From positions 248,001 through 312,000 of the forward strand of contig NZ_AP025739.1 in the NCBI RefSeq assembly GCF_003574315.2: a stretch of DNA of 64,000 nt, in the 5' to 3' direction. This DNA is from Capsulimonas corticalis (GTDB lineage Bacteria > Armatimonadota > Armatimonadia > Armatimonadales > Capsulimonadaceae). Under the pieces are notes generated by a model. That model had not been told where the DNA came from. It worked only from the letters and a program-made list of their open reading frames with translations, and did not search any database. Positions within the stretch are counted from its first letter, which is position 1. Each line of letters starts with the position of its first letter. The translations under genes and the position numbers were made by a program. This document shows, in pieces, positions 7,717-17,723 of this stretch.

Positions 7717-10506
7717 ATGGCCGTATCACCGACATTTTCCGAAACCAACTCATCCCCTGAATCCACTTTAGGCTCCGTACGCAAACGCAACGGCGTCGTC
7801 GCCGCGTTTGACGGCGTCCGTATCCACAAAGCCATCGAAAAGGCGTTTCGCGCCGAAAAGCGTTTGACGCCGGACGAGATGCTCAGTGTCGATCTGACAA
7901 ACGCAATTGACGCGCACGCCAATGCCGTGATCGCATGGAGCGCGGCGCAGGACGATCTGAACGTTGAGGCGATTCAGGATGAGGTGGAGCGGGTGCTGAT
8001 GGCGGCGGGCGCGCACGGCGTCGCGCGGCGTTATATCCTGTACCGGGAGCAGCATGCGGAAAAGCGGCGGGCGCGGGCGCTCTGGTATCGACGCGCCGAC
8101 GGGAGCGAAGCGGTTCTGGACACGGACGCCCTGCGGGCCAGCATTGAGGACGCTTGCGCGGGTCTTGGGCCGGATGTCAGCGCTGAGCCGGTGGTCAAGG
8201 AAGCCCTGGGATCGCTCTATGCCGGCGTGACGGAATCCGAAATCGCGCAGTCGATGATTCTCGCGGCCCGCTCGCGCGTGGAAATCGAGCCGGGCTACAG
8301 CAGCGCCGCCGCGCGTCTGCTGCTCGGCGTGCTGTACGGCGAAGCGACGGGAACGCCGTCGCGGATCGTGGACGCCGATCGGATCTACGCCTCTTATTTC
8401 AAAACGTATTTCACGCAGGCCGTCGAAGCCAAGCTGCTCAATCCCGAGATGCTGACGTTCGACTTAGATAGTCTCGCCGCCGCCATCCATGGCGAGCGCG
8501 ACTTGCAGTTCCAGTTTCTGGGCTTGCAGACGCTTTACGACCGCTATCTGATCCAAGATAAAGGACGCCGCATTGAGTTGCCCCAGCTGTTCTGGATGCG
8601 GGTCGCGATGGGCCTGTCACTGCGCGAGGATGATCGCGAGGCTCGGGCCATCGAGTTCTACACGCTGTTGTCGCAGTTCCACTTCACGTCGGCCACCCCC
8701 ACTCTCTTTAACGCCGGCACGCTGCATTCCCAGCTCTCATCGTGCTACCTGACCACGGTTCCGGACGATCTGGGCGGCATCTTCTCCAGCATCCGGGACA
8801 ATGCGTTGCTCTCCAAATGGGCGGGCGGTCTCGGCAACGACTGGACTGGGGTCCGCGCCCTCGGCGCGGAGATCACGGGGACGGGCGGCAAAAGCCAGGG
8901 CGTCATCCCCTTTCTGAAGGTCGCCAGCGACACGGCGGTCGCGGTCAATCAGGGCGGCAAGCGCAAGGGCGCGGTCTGCGCCTATCTCGAAACCTGGCAC
9001 CTGGACATCGAGCACTTCTTGGACCTGCGCAAGAACACGGGCGACGACCGCCGCCGCACGCACGACATGAACACGGCCAACTGGATCCCCGACTTGTTCA
9101 TGCAGCGCGTCGCCGCCGGCGGCCAGTGGACGCTGTTCAGCCCGAACGACGTCCCCGATCTGCACGATACTTACGGCGCGGCGTTTGAAGCGCGCTACAC
9201 GGAATATGAGCGCCAGGCCGACGCCGGCCAGATCGCCCTCTTCAAGCGCGTTCCCGCCTTAGATTTGTGGCGCAAGATGCTCGCCGCCCTCTTCGAGACC
9301 GGCCATCCCTGGATCACCTTCAAGGACCCCTCCAATGTCCGCTCCCCCCAACAGCACGTCGGCGTCGTCCACAACTCCAACCTCTGCACGGAGATCCTGC
9401 TCAACACGTCCGAAGAAGAGACCGCCGTCTGCAACCTCGGTTCGATCAACCTCCAGGCGCACCTCACAGACGGCGCGCTCGACCATGCGCGTCTCCAGGC
9501 CACCATCCAAACCGCCGTCCGGATGCTGGACAACGTGATCGACATCAACTACTACCCGACGCCGCAGGCCAAAACCGCCAACCTGCGCCACCGCCCCGTC
9601 GGCCTCGGCGTGATGGGCTTCCAGGACGCGCTTTACACCCTCGGGAGCAGCTACGCCAGCGACGCCGCCGTACAGTTTGCCGATGAAAGCATGGAAGCCA
9701 TCTCCTACTACGCGTTCTTAGCATCCTCACAGCTGGCCGCCGAGCGCGGTGCCTATCCCACTTACCAAGGCTCGCTCTGGAGCCAGGGACAACTCCCGAT
9801 CGACACCATCGACCGTCTCGCCAAAGAGCGCGGCGCCGATGTCTTGATGGATCGTTCCAGCACGCTGGACTGGACCGTTGTTCGCAGCGCGATCCAGCAA
9901 AGCGGCATGCGCAACAGCAATGTCCTCGCCATCGCGCCGACCGCGACGATCTCCAACATCGTCGGCGTCAGCCAATCGATCGAGCCGACTTACAAGAACC
10001 TCTACGTCAAGAGCAATCTGTCCGGCGAGTTCACGCAGGTCAACACAGCGTTGGTCCAAGACCTCAAGGCGCTCGGCCTCTGGGACGCCGAGATGCGCGA
10101 CGATCTCAAGTACTTCGACGGCTCGCTCTTAGAGATTGAGCGCATCCCGCAAGAGATCCGCGATCGCTATCGCACGGCTTTCGAGATCGACGCCCACTGG
10201 ATCATCGAATGCGCCAGCCGCCGCCAGAAGTGGATCGACATGGGCCAATCGCTCAATCTCTACATGGATCAGCCCAGCGGTAAGAAACTGCACGAAATGT
10301 ACTTCCTCGCCTGGGCCAAAGGCCTCAAGACGACCTACTACCTGCGCACCGTCGCCGCCACCCAGGTCGAAAAGTCCACCTTAGACATCAACCGCCGCAG
10401 CATCCAACCCCGCTGGATGAAGAATCAAAGCGCCTCGGCCGACATCCAAGTCGAACGTGTAGCCGAGACTTGCACGCTTGGCGCGGAGTGCGAGGCTTGC
10501 CAGTAG
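7717..10506 (+). CDS. nrdA: Ribonucleoside-diphosphate reductase, alpha subunit
   Basis: This catalytic subunit reduces ribonucleotides to deoxyribonucleotides for DNA synthesis. The 929-aa product has an N-terminal ATP-cone (about residues 20-110) for allosteric control and the ten-stranded barrel core. The reaction-site residues are visible: SCYLTT (first redox Cys), NLCTEI (Asn, Cys, Glu of the active site) and [10 protein letters not shown] (second redox Cys). The tail [11 protein letters not shown] carries the shuttle cysteines that meet thioredoxin or glutaredoxin. GAAGGGAGCC precedes the ATG. It is the first gene of a two-gene operon with nrdB and lies behind a cobalamin riboswitch, implying repression when B12 is available. 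Confidence 0.96.
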   Translation: MAVSPTFSETNSSPESTLGSVRKRNGVVAAFDGVRIHKAIEKAFRAEKRLTPDEMLSVDLTNAIDAHANAVIAWSAAQDDLNVEAIQDEVERVLMAAGAHGVARRYILYREQHAEKRRARALWYRRADGSEAVLDTDALRASIEDACAGLGPDVSAEPVVKEALGSLYAGVTESEIAQSMILAARSRVEIEPGYSSAAARLLLGVLYGEATGTPSRIVDADRIYASYFKTYFTQAVEAKLLNPEMLTFDLDSLAAAIHGERDLQFQFLGLQTLYDRYLIQDKGRRIELPQLFWMRVAMGLSLREDDREARAIEFYTLLSQFHFTSATPTLFNAGTLHSQLSSCYLTTVPDDLGGIFSSIRDNALLSKWAGGLGNDWTGVRALGAEITGTGGKSQGVIPFLKVASDTAVAVNQGGKRKGAVCAYLETWHLDIEHFLDLRKNTGDDRRRTHDMNTANWIPDLFMQRVAAGGQWTLFSPNDVPDLHDTYGAAFEARYTEYERQADAGQIALFKRVPALDLWRKMLAALFETGHPWITFKDPSNVRSPQQHVGVVHNSNLCTEILLNTSEEETAVCNLGSINLQAHLTDGALDHARLQATIQTAVRMLDNVIDINYYPTPQAKTANLRHRPVGLGVMGFQDALYTLGSSYASDAAVQFADESMEAISYYAFLASSQLAAERGAYPTYQGSLWSQGQLPIDTIDRLAKERGADVLMDRSSTLDWTVVRSAIQQSGMRNSNVLAIAPTATISNIVGVSQSIEPTYKNLYVKSNLSGEFTQVNTALVQDLKALGLWDAEMRDDLKYFDGSLLEIERIPQEIRDRYRTAFEIDAHWIIECASRRQKWIDMGQSLNLYMDQPSGKKLHEMYFLAWAKGLKTTYYLRTVAATQVEKSTLDINRRSIQPRWMKNQSASADIQVERVAETCTLGAECEACQ

Positions 10507-10685
10507 AGAGCGCCCCTTAACGCCACGCGCATTGAGGAAGCCGGCGAATGAATTCGCGCCTATAAAAACGGTCGTCCACCTCCGTGGACTTAGGAACATC
10601 CACGATCACGTTTCTGAACCCACGCAGGCGGGTGACCGTACTTCTAGGCGCGAATTCATTCGCCGGCTATCCTAACGGGCGCTCT
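10507..10685. repeat. Nested inverted repeat (REPIN-like) between nrdA and nrdB
   Basis: The outer arms are AGAGCGCCC (10507-10515) and GGGCGCTCT (10677-10685). Within them are 23-bp perfect arms at 10540-10562 and 10645-10667, of the form GCCGGCG-N8-CGCGCC plus TA. Inside these, ACGGTC (10568-10573) pairs with GACCGT (10634-10639), and a small hairpin GTCCAC/GTGGAC lies at 10574-10589. The whole gap folds on itself. The same GCCGGCG...CGCGCC words recur between urtA and urtB. Confidence 0.85.
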
Positions 10686-10710
10686 GCTTTTGTCCCAACA
10701 GGAAACCCGA

Positions 10711-11763
10711 ATGAATTACACCGAAACCACCCTCCCCACCGTCGCCGAACCCGCCTCCGCGCCCGCGCGGAAGCGACTGATCAATAGCAGTCAGGTTGAT
10801 GTCAACCAGCTCATGCCTCTGCAATACCACTGGGCATGGGAACACTATGTCAACGGCTGCGCGAACCACTGGATGCCGACCGAGGTCTCGATGGGCGCGG
10901 ATATCGCGCTCTGGGGATCGAACGGGCTGACCGACGCCGAGCGACTTGTGATTTTGCGCAACTTAGGCTTCTTTTCGACCGCCGAGAGTCTGGTTGGGAA
11001 TAACTTGGTCCTGGCGATCTTCAAGCATATCACCAACGCCGAATGCCGCCAGTATTTGCTGCGACAGGCGTTTGAAGAGGCCGTCCATACTCACACGTTT
11101 TTGTATATCGTGGACAGTCTGGGCCTGAGCGAGCGCGAAGTGTTCAACATGTATCGAGAGGTCCCGGCGATCTCGCGCAAGGACGAGTTTGAAATGGCGC
11201 TGACCGCCGACGTGCTCGACCCGAACTTCAGCACGGAGACCTTTGAAGGCGGCCAGAAGTTCCTGGAGAATCTGATCGGATACTATTTGATCATGGAGGG
11301 GATCTTCTTCTATACGGGCTTTGTGATGATCCTCTCGTTCCACCGGCAAAATCGGATGACGGGGATTGGAGAGCAGTTCCAGTATATTCTGCGCGACGAG
11401 ACCACGCATCTCAACTTCGGCATCGATTTGATCAACGGGATCAAGCAGGAGAATCCCCATCTGTGGACGCCCGAGTTCCAGGCGCGCATTCTGGATCTGG
11501 TAGACCAGGCGGTGTCTCTGGAGATTGCGTATGCGTGGGACTGCCTGCCCGAGGGAATTCTGGGGCTGAATGGGGATCTGTTCCAGGAATATGTCCGGCA
11601 CATCGCGGACCGGCGTCTGGAGCGCATTGGACTGCCGGCGCAGTACGGCGCCTCGAATCCGTTCCCATGGATGAGCGAGACGATGGACCTCGGCAAGGAA
11701 AAGAACTTCTTCGAGACCCGCGTGACCGAGTATCAGTCGGCCGCCGGGTTGACGTGGGATTAA
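10711..11763 (+). CDS. nrdB: Ribonucleoside-diphosphate reductase, beta subunit, class Ic-like
   Basis: This ferritin-like subunit makes the oxidant that starts catalysis in NrdA. The ATG at 10711 has AGGAAACC before it; the product is 350 aa. The metal ligands can be placed: Glu92 in STAES, Glu123 and His126 in [10 protein letters not shown], and the second Glu/His pair in DETTHLNFG. The position of the radical tyrosine (Tyr122 of E. coli) is Phe130. A Glu replaces the Asp84 ligand. Both are hallmarks of class Ic enzymes such as that of Chlamydia trachomatis, which use a Mn/Fe cofactor instead of a tyrosyl radical. The cofactor is inferred from these residues. Confidence 0.94.
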   Translation: MNYTETTLPTVAEPASAPARKRLINSSQVDVNQLMPLQYHWAWEHYVNGCANHWMPTEVSMGADIALWGSNGLTDAERLVILRNLGFFSTAESLVGNNLVLAIFKHITNAECRQYLLRQAFEEAVHTHTFLYIVDSLGLSEREVFNMYREVPAISRKDEFEMALTADVLDPNFSTETFEGGQKFLENLIGYYLIMEGIFFYTGFVMILSFHRQNRMTGIGEQFQYILRDETTHLNFGIDLINGIKQENPHLWTPEFQARILDLVDQAVSLEIAYAWDCLPEGILGLNGDLFQEYVRHIADRRLERIGLPAQYGASNPFPWMSETMDLGKEKNFFETRVTEYQSAAGLTWD

Positions 11764-11773
11764 CGGGTCCTGT

Positions 11774-11800
11774 GCGGGCGCTCACAAAATGCGCGCCCGC
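11774..11800 (+). terminator. Hairpin after nrdB
   Basis: GCGGGCGC (11774-11781) pairs perfectly with GCGCCCGC (11793-11800). Only CTCTT follows, so it is a modest intrinsic terminator. It separates nrdB from the urea operon promoter 4 nt later. Confidence 0.5.
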
Positions 11801-11803
11801 CTC

Positions 11804-11833
11804 TTGACATCTTGTTTTAAAAAGCTGTATACT
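11804..11833 (+). promoter_or_regulatory. Promoter of the porin-urt operon
   Basis: TTGACA (11804-11809) and TATACT (11828-11833) are spaced 18 bp, near consensus. The resulting mRNA would carry about 205 nt of leader before the porin gene. I found no recognisable riboswitch or terminator in that leader. Confidence 0.78.
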
Positions 11834-12046
11834 CCCCTCACCTCACCGATGAGCAAATCTTCCTGATCGTCAGCATTGCCGCTCATCCATTTCCCAATTT
11901 TTGCACTCCCAATTTGCGTCCTCGTTCTGACGCGCATATGTTTCACCCCCGCCGTAAGTTCCTGGGCAATGGCTGCCTGACTCATGCAATGACGCCCATT
12001 CTCTTGCAAGTCCGGCACGTAAACCATCACTCAGGAGAACAGACAC

Positions 12047-13345
12047 ATGCGCATGCATCGGTTTACGACCGAAGCGACTTTCCGAGGACTCGCCACCATC
12101 GCAATCCTGGCGGCCTCAGCTCCCATTGCCCATGCACAAGCGGCCGGCGCCCCCACGGAAACCACGCCCAATCCCACCCCGCCGGCTCCGGCGGCCACGG
12201 AGCCCCCCGCTCCGCCCAAGCAAACGCCCGCCGAAGTTTCGCCCAACGCGATTACGGTCTCCGGTCTGATCGATTTCTACTATCAGTATCAGTTCAGCAG
12301 CCCAACTAAGGGACAAAAGCTGACGGGGCGGATCTACGACTTCCGTCACAATACGCCGACGCTTTCCCTTGCCTGGGTGGACGTCAAAAAAGCCGCCCAG
12401 CCCGGCGGCTTCGGATTCACGGCGAGTCTGGCGACCGGCGATTCCGCGGACGCCGATGTCGCGAACCCGTATTCCAATCAAGGGGAAGCGCGGTTCAAGA
12501 ACATCGCGCAGCTGTTCGCGACCTATACCGACAAAAGCGGCTTCACCGCCGACTTCGGAAAATTCCTCTCCCCGTACGGCTACGACACCACGAAAGTCAT
12601 CCTAAATCCCAATTACTCCCTCACCGACGCCACCTTCTTAGTGCCCAACTACGAGGCCGGCCTGCGCATGACCTACCCTGTCAAAGCGATCAACACCGCG
12701 TTCTCCCTCTTCGTCGTCAACTCCCTCTACCACACCGCCACCTCCGGCGTTCAGGAAGATAATGGGACCAAGGACTTCATCGTGCGGGCGAACTACACCA
12801 CTCCCGACGGTAAGTTCAACTATATCCCGGCCTATGGTTTCGGCAAGGATAAGCTTGGCGTCGGCAATGAAAACGTCGTCCTGTTCGACAACTGGCTGAC
12901 CTATCACCTGACAGCCGCCGACACGCTCGCCGGCGAATACGTCTACCGCAAGGACACCAACAAGGGCGGCAATTACGATCTCACCGGACATGGCTACGGC
13001 GCGTACTACCGCCGTCAGCTCGATCCGAAGAACGCCGTGATCTTCCGCGTCTCGGGATTCCAGAAGAAGGTGAAGAGCTTCTTCACTCTTCAGGATACGA
13101 TCGCGGGCGGGCTTCAGGACCTCGCCGTCGTTCCCTCGGTCACCGGAACCAGTGAATCGAGCGTGCAGACGAACGAAGTCACGGCGACCTATGAGATCAA
13201 GGTCACGCCGGCGCTCACCACACGCATCGAATACCGGCACGACAGCAGCAGCAATGGGTCGGTATTTGGCTATGTGAACGGCGATTCGGCCAGCCCGACC
13301 GACAAGCAGGATACGATCACGGTTGCGGGGCTTCTCACTTTCTAA
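12047..13345 (+). CDS. Outer-membrane porin, OmpL/BBP2-like
   Basis: The 432-aa protein has a signal peptide ending AHAQA (about residue 28), a Pro/Ala-rich linker, then a beta-barrel-like region that opens with [15 protein letters not shown]. It has many alternating aromatic strands and ends with a strand ([11 protein letters not shown]) that closes on Phe, the usual outer-membrane assembly signal. It resembles the BBP2/OmpL-like putative porin family often annotated next to transporters in diderm bacteria. It is first in the urea operon and AGGAG precedes its ATG, so it likely lets urea or another small nitrogen compound cross the outer membrane before UrtA captures it. The substrate is inferred from context. 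Confidence 0.82.
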   Translation: MRMHRFTTEATFRGLATIAILAASAPIAHAQAAGAPTETTPNPTPPAPAATEPPAPPKQTPAEVSPNAITVSGLIDFYYQYQFSSPTKGQKLTGRIYDFRHNTPTLSLAWVDVKKAAQPGGFGFTASLATGDSADADVANPYSNQGEARFKNIAQLFATYTDKSGFTADFGKFLSPYGYDTTKVILNPNYSLTDATFLVPNYEAGLRMTYPVKAINTAFSLFVVNSLYHTATSGVQEDNGTKDFIVRANYTTPDGKFNYIPAYGFGKDKLGVGNENVVLFDNWLTYHLTAADTLAGEYVYRKDTNKGGNYDLTGHGYGAYYRRQLDPKNAVIFRVSGFQKKVKSFFTLQDTIAGGLQDLAVVPSVTGTSESSVQTNEVTATYEIKVTPALTTRIEYRHDSSSNGSVFGYVNGDSASPTDKQDTITVAGLLTF

Positions 13346-13385
13346 AAGACGACGCACTACTATCAGACTGCCAGGAGGATTATTG

Positions 13386-14659
13386 ATGACGCGAGATTTG
13401 TTTACGACCCGAGCGGCGACGAGCGCGCGCTGGGGCGCTTCGATCCTGCTGAGCGCGGCGGTGCTGGCGGGCTGCGGCCCGAAAAAAGAAGCAGCAGCGC
13501 CCAGCGCTCCCGGAGCGCCGGCGGCGAGCGCCCCGGCCGACGACGGGAACAGCGTCAAGGTGGGCGTTCTGCACTCGCTGAGCGGCACGATGTCAATCAG
13601 CGAAGTCTCGGTGCGCGACGCCACCCTGATGGCGATCGATGAGATCAACGCGTCCGGCGGCGTGATGGGCAAAAAGATCGTTCCTGTCGTCGAGGACGGC
13701 GCGAGCGACTGGCCGACCTTCGCCGAAAAAGAAAAGAAGCTGATCCAGCAGGATCACGTGGCGGTCACCTTCGGGTGCTGGACGAGCGCGAGCCGCAAGG
13801 CGGTCAAACCGGTCGTCGAGAGCCTCCACGGTCTGCTGTTCTACCCGGTTCAGTACGAAGGTCTGGAATCGTCCCCGAACATCTTCTACACTGGCGCGGA
13901 GCCGACCGAGCAGATCGTCCCCGCCGTCGATTATCTTCTGAAGCAAGGCAAGAAGAAGATCTATCTGCTCGGCTCGGATTATGTCTTCCCGCGCACGGCC
14001 AACAAGATCATCAAGGCTCAGCTTGCCGCCGAGGGCGGCACGGTGGCCGGTGAAGAGTACACGCCGCTCGGAGGCACCGAATACAGCACGATCATCAGCA
14101 AGATCAAGGACGCCAAACCGGACGCGATCTTCAACACCCTGAACGGCGATAGCAATGTCGCCTTCTTCAAGCAGTTCAAGGACGCCGGCTTCACGCCGGA
14201 CAAGCTCCCCGTTCTCTCGGTCAGCGTCGCGGAAGAAGAGAAGTACGCGGCATCGGACCGGCGAACATCGCGGGCCATCTGGTCGCCTGGAACTACTATC
14301 AGACGACCGATACGCCGGAGAACAAGAAATTCGTCGCCGCCTACAAGGCCAAATACGGCCAGGACCGCGTGACGGACGACCCGATCGAAGCCGGCTACTT
14401 CGGCGTTTATCTCTGGAAAGCGGCCGTCGAAAAGGCGAAATCCTTCGACGTCGCCGCCGTCACAGCCGCCGCCGACGGCGTCACTTACGCCGCCCCCGAA
14501 GGCGAAGTGAAGATCGACGGCGCGAACCATCACACCTGGAAAACCGCCCGCATCGGCAAGATCCGGCCCGACGGCCTGATCGACGAAGTCGGCGGCTCCG
14601 GCAAGCCGATCGAGCCCGATCCGTACTTGAAGAAGTATGCCTGGGCGAAGGGGTTGTAG
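13386..14659 (+). pseudogene. urtA: Urea ABC transporter substrate-binding lipoprotein, one-base frameshift
   Basis: The periplasmic urea-binding protein of the Urt transporter. It starts MTRDLF, has a lipobox LAGC with Cys30, then [17 protein letters not shown] and [17 protein letters not shown], which are diagnostic for UrtA. The frame holds to [10 protein letters not shown] at 14249 and then runs into unrelated basic sequence. The expected continuation [20 protein letters not shown] begins in the next frame at 14249 and runs to the stop at 14659. Restoring one G in GCGGCATC (14247-14253) would give KYAGIGPAN and a full-length protein. It is either a real loss-of-function change or a base error in the sequence; all downstream urt genes are intact. 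Confidence 0.9.
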
Positions 14660-14702
14660 TAGGGACCTATTCCCCGGCGGCTGTCCCCCCCGCAAGGGCA
14701 GA

Positions 14703-14874
14703 GGCCGGCGGTTAAAACCGCGCCTGCCAGAGCGCAGAAACCCGCCTGCGCGGATTACATCATCGCAGCCGATACCGCCGAATTTAACGCATATATTAGG
14801 CGGTATCGTTTCGGACAATGTAGTCCCCGAAGGGGGACTTCTGCGCTCTCCAAGGCGCGACTTCAGTCGCCGGC
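14703..14874. repeat. Nested palindromic repeat between urtA and urtB
   Basis: An imperfect pair of GCCGGCG...CGCGCC elements (around 14703-14724 and 14852-14868) encloses AGAGCGCAGAA (14729-14739) with TTCTGCGCTCT (14839-14849), and GATACCGCC (14771-14779) with GGCGGTATC (14799-14807). The concentric layout matches the element between nrdA and nrdB. It fills most of the 270-nt gap inside the operon. Confidence 0.8.
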
Positions 14875-14929
14875 TGCCGTATCTGAACGCCATTGGGGAT
14901 GGGGCGGCGCCCCAACAGAAAGACACACC

Positions 14930-15826
14930 ATGAGTAATATCCTCTCACAAGCCTTCAACGGCTTGAGCCTGGGGTCGATCCTCCTGCTCATCTCGCTGGG
15001 ACTCGCCTTTTCGTTCGGCCTGATGAACGTCATCAATATGGCGCACGGGCAATTCCTGATGGTCGGGGCCTACACGGCGTACGTCTTTCAGCAGACGCTG
15101 GCGACGCCGCTGGGCGGGACCGAGCATGGGGTATGGTTCGTACTCGCCATTCCCGCCGCGTTTTTAGTCACGGCGTTTTTGGGCTGGCTGCTGGAGATTG
15201 GCCTCATTCGCTTCTTATATGGGCGACCTCTGGATACGCTGCTGGCGACCTGGGGCGTCGGTCTGGTCTTGCAGCAGGCGGCGAAGAGCATCTTTGGCGC
15301 GCCGAATGTGCAGGTTTCCGCGCCGTCGTGGCTAGACGGCGGCTGGGCGGTCACGCCGGATCTGATGCTGCCGTACAGCCGCATCTTTATCATTGGCCTC
15401 GCGACGGTGTCGGTCATCGCCATCTATGTCTATTTGAATAAGTCCACGGCCGGGCGGCGGCTGCGGGCGACGATGCAAAACCGGGAAATGGCGGCGTGCC
15501 TGGGCGTCGCCTCCCGGCGGGTCGATGCCGGCACGTTCGCGCTCGGGGCAGGGCTGGCGGGGATCGCCGGCTGCGCGCTCACGCTGATCGGGCCGATCGG
15601 GCCGTCGCTGGGCACGAACTATATCGTAGACGCCTTTATCGTCGTCGTCCTGGGCGGCGTGGGACGTCTCCCTGGCACGATCCTGGCCGCGCTGATCATC
15701 GGTGTCGCCAACACGCTTCTGGAGCTCGGCACGACGGCTTCGCTGGGAAAAGTGCTTGTCTTCGCGCTCGTGATCGCCTTCCTGCAATGGAAGCCCAAAG
15801 GGCTGGTCGCGTTGCGCGGCCGTTAG
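14930..15826 (+). CDS. urtB: Urea ABC transporter permease UrtB
   Basis: This is one of two inner-membrane permeases of the LivH type, 298 aa with about eight hydrophobic helices. Family features include [20 protein letters not shown] at the start, the conserved [13 protein letters not shown] segment, [10 protein letters not shown], and a C-terminal [17 protein letters not shown] loop that contacts the ATPase. It forms the translocation path together with UrtC. The gene follows urtA after a 270-nt repeat-rich gap and precedes urtC by 12 nt with AGGAGAAAG as that gene's ribosome site. The branched-chain amino acid permease family is the wider group; urtCDE context points to urea. Confidence 0.93.
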   Translation: MSNILSQAFNGLSLGSILLLISLGLAFSFGLMNVINMAHGQFLMVGAYTAYVFQQTLATPLGGTEHGVWFVLAIPAAFLVTAFLGWLLEIGLIRFLYGRPLDTLLATWGVGLVLQQAAKSIFGAPNVQVSAPSWLDGGWAVTPDLMLPYSRIFIIGLATVSVIAIYVYLNKSTAGRRLRATMQNREMAACLGVASRRVDAGTFALGAGLAGIAGCALTLIGPIGPSLGTNYIVDAFIVVVLGGVGRLPGTILAALIIGVANTLLELGTTASLGKVLVFALVIAFLQWKPKGLVALRGR

Positions 15827-15838
15827 AGGAGAAAGACT

Positions 15839-16957
15839 ATGGCCGCTCTCGCGATTTTACGACAGCCCAAAGTTCGCTTCTGGATCACGTTCCTATTGAT
15901 CGGCGCCGTGCTGCTGATCGCCGCGCCGCTGGGCCTGCCCGTCTTCCGGCTCAACTTGCTCGGCAAATTCCTCGCCTACGCTATCGTCGCGCTCGGGCTC
16001 GATCTCATCTGGGGCTATGGCGGCATGCTGAGCCTGGGACAGGGGCTCTTTTTCGGCATCGGCGCCTACTGCATGGCGATGTATCTGAAACTGGAAGCCT
16101 CGGGCAAAAGCCTCCCCGACTTTATGGACTGGAGCGGCGTCACCAAACTGCCCTGGTTCTGGCAGCCCTTCCACTCCGCGCCGTTCGCCATCGTCATGGC
16201 GGTGGTTATCCCGATGGCGATGGCGGCGGGGATCGGCTATCTCATCTTCCGCAGCCGTGTCCAGGGCGTTTACTTCTCGATCATCACGCAGGCGCTCACG
16301 ATGATCGTCAGCATCCTTCTGGTCGGCCAGCAGCAGGTCACCGGCGGCACCAACGGCATCACGGGCCTGACCACCATCTTCGGCCACGACCTCGCCGGCG
16401 ACGACACGCAGCGCGGCCTTTACTATGTGAGCGTGCTGGCGCTCGGCGTCACCTATCTGCTCTGCCGCTGGCTGGTGACCTCGCGCTTGGGCCGACTGCT
16501 GGTCGCGATGCGCGACGACGAGAACCGCGTCCGATTTTTGGGCTACAACCCGATCGCGCTCAAGACGCTGATCTTCGCGATCTCCGCCGGTCTTGCGGGC
16601 CTCGCGGGCGCGCTGTTCGTTCCGCAGGTCGGCATTATCTCCCCGTCGGCGATGGCGGTCGCGCCGAGTATCGAGATGGTCATCTGGGTGGCGGTCGGCG
16701 GGCGCGGCACGCTGGTCGGCGCGGTCCTGGGCGCGCTGCTCGTCAACACGGCGCGCACCTCCTTCAGCGAGAGCTATCCGGACATCTGGCAGTATTTCCA
16801 GGGCGCGCTGTTTATCGGCACGGTGCTTCTGTTCCCGTACGGCCTCGTCGGATTCGCGAAACAGCTAGGCGAGAAATGGCGGGCGCGCCGAGGCGGCAAT
16901 CTTCGGTTCGCGTCGGCGCCGGCGGAGAGCGCCGAGCGAGAGGCGGTGGGATCTTAA
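15839..16957 (+). CDS. urtC: Urea ABC transporter permease UrtC
   Basis: This second permease, LivM type, has 372 aa and roughly ten transmembrane helices. Marker segments are [25 protein letters not shown] (split here as [10 protein letters not shown] and SLGQGLFFG), [25 protein letters not shown] and [23 protein letters not shown]-type N-terminal helices precede a large loop, as is usual for UrtC, which is longer than LivM. The C-terminal tail is basic and cytoplasmic. It lies 12 nt after urtB and 4 nt before urtD, so translation is likely coupled across the operon. Confidence 0.93.
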   Translation: MAALAILRQPKVRFWITFLLIGAVLLIAAPLGLPVFRLNLLGKFLAYAIVALGLDLIWGYGGMLSLGQGLFFGIGAYCMAMYLKLEASGKSLPDFMDWSGVTKLPWFWQPFHSAPFAIVMAVVIPMAMAAGIGYLIFRSRVQGVYFSIITQALTMIVSILLVGQQQVTGGTNGITGLTTIFGHDLAGDDTQRGLYYVSVLALGVTYLLCRWLVTSRLGRLLVAMRDDENRVRFLGYNPIALKTLIFAISAGLAGLAGALFVPQVGIISPSAMAVAPSIEMVIWVAVGGRGTLVGAVLGALLVNTARTSFSESYPDIWQYFQGALFIGTVLLFPYGLVGFAKQLGEKWRARRGGNLRFASAPAESAEREAVGS

Positions 16958-16961
16958 CGCA

Positions 16962-17723
16962 ATGCAAACACAACCGATTCTCGATATCCAAAACGTGACC
17001 GTCTCGTTTGACGGGTTCAAAGCTCTGGACGGCCTCAACTTCTCAATGGCCTACGGCGAGCTGCGCTTTCTGATCGGCCCCAACGGCGCCGGAAAGACAT
17101 CGCTGCTGGACATTATCACCGGCAAAACGCGGCCGCGCGAGGGCGCGGTCCTGTACGACGGCAACGGCGACATCCAGCGCTGGGCGGAGCACAAACGGGT
17201 GCAGAAGGGCATTGGGCGCAAGTTCCAGACGCCGACCATCTTCCCCAGCCTCACGGTCTACGAAAATCTGGAAGCCGCCGTCGGACGCACCGACAGCGCG
17301 GCGCGTCTCATGGCGCCGATGAGCGCAGATCAAAAGTCGCGCGTGGAATCGATCCTGGAGGCGACGGGGTTGGAAGCGCGGCGAGGCGCGCGCGCCGGGG
17401 TGCTGGCGCATGGGGAGAAGCAGTGGCTGGAGATCGGCATGCTGCTCATTCAGGAGCCGAAACTGCTGCTGCTCGACGAGCCGATCGCCGGCATGACCCG
17501 CCGAGAGCGCGACCGCACCGGCGAGATGCTCCAAGAGATCGCCAAGGAGCGCTCGGTGCTGGTCGTGGAGCACGATATGGACTTCGTGCGCAAGTACGCG
17601 ACCAAAGTGACGGTGCTGCACACCGGCAAGCATCTGACGGAAGGCTCCGTGGAGTCCGTGCAGAACGACCCGCGCGTGATCGAAGTGTATCTGGGCCGCA
17701 AGCACGAGGAGGCGGCGCACTGA
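16962..17723 (+). CDS. urtD: Urea ABC transporter ATPase UrtD
   Basis: This is a LivG-type ATP-binding subunit, 253 aa. Walker A is GPNGAGKTS (residues 39-47), and the signature region is LAHGEKQWLEIGMLL, the UrtD/LivG variant of LSGG. Walker B with its catalytic Glu is LLLLDEPIAGM, and the switch His lies in VLVVEHDMDFV. RKFQTPTIFPSLTVYENLEAA is typical of UrtD. It pairs with UrtE to drive transport through UrtBC. Its stop codon overlaps the urtE start by one base (TGATG), indicating coupled translation. Confidence 0.95.
   Translation: MQTQPILDIQNVTVSFDGFKALDGLNFSMAYGELRFLIGPNGAGKTSLLDIITGKTRPREGAVLYDGNGDIQRWAEHKRVQKGIGRKFQTPTIFPSLTVYENLEAAVGRTDSAARLMAPMSADQKSRVESILEATGLEARRGARAGVLAHGEKQWLEIGMLLIQEPKLLLLDEPIAGMTRRERDRTGEMLQEIAKERSVLVVEHDMDFVRKYATKVTVLHTGKHLTEGSVESVQNDPRVIEVYLGRKHEEAAH

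Noticed and set aside
11782-12030. 82-codon minus-strand frame in the leader of the porin-urt operon
   Set aside because: It overlaps a near-consensus plus-strand promoter and lacks a ribosome site or recognisable motif; possible but not supportable.
12638-13672. 344-codon minus-strand frame over the porin and the start of urtA
   Set aside because: Composition typical of an antisense shadow, and it runs through two genes with clear signal peptides.
17423-17722. Upstream extension of urtE into urtD
   Set aside because: The ATG at 17723 gives the normal UrtE N-terminus; the extension is in the wrong frame of urtD and has no similarity.
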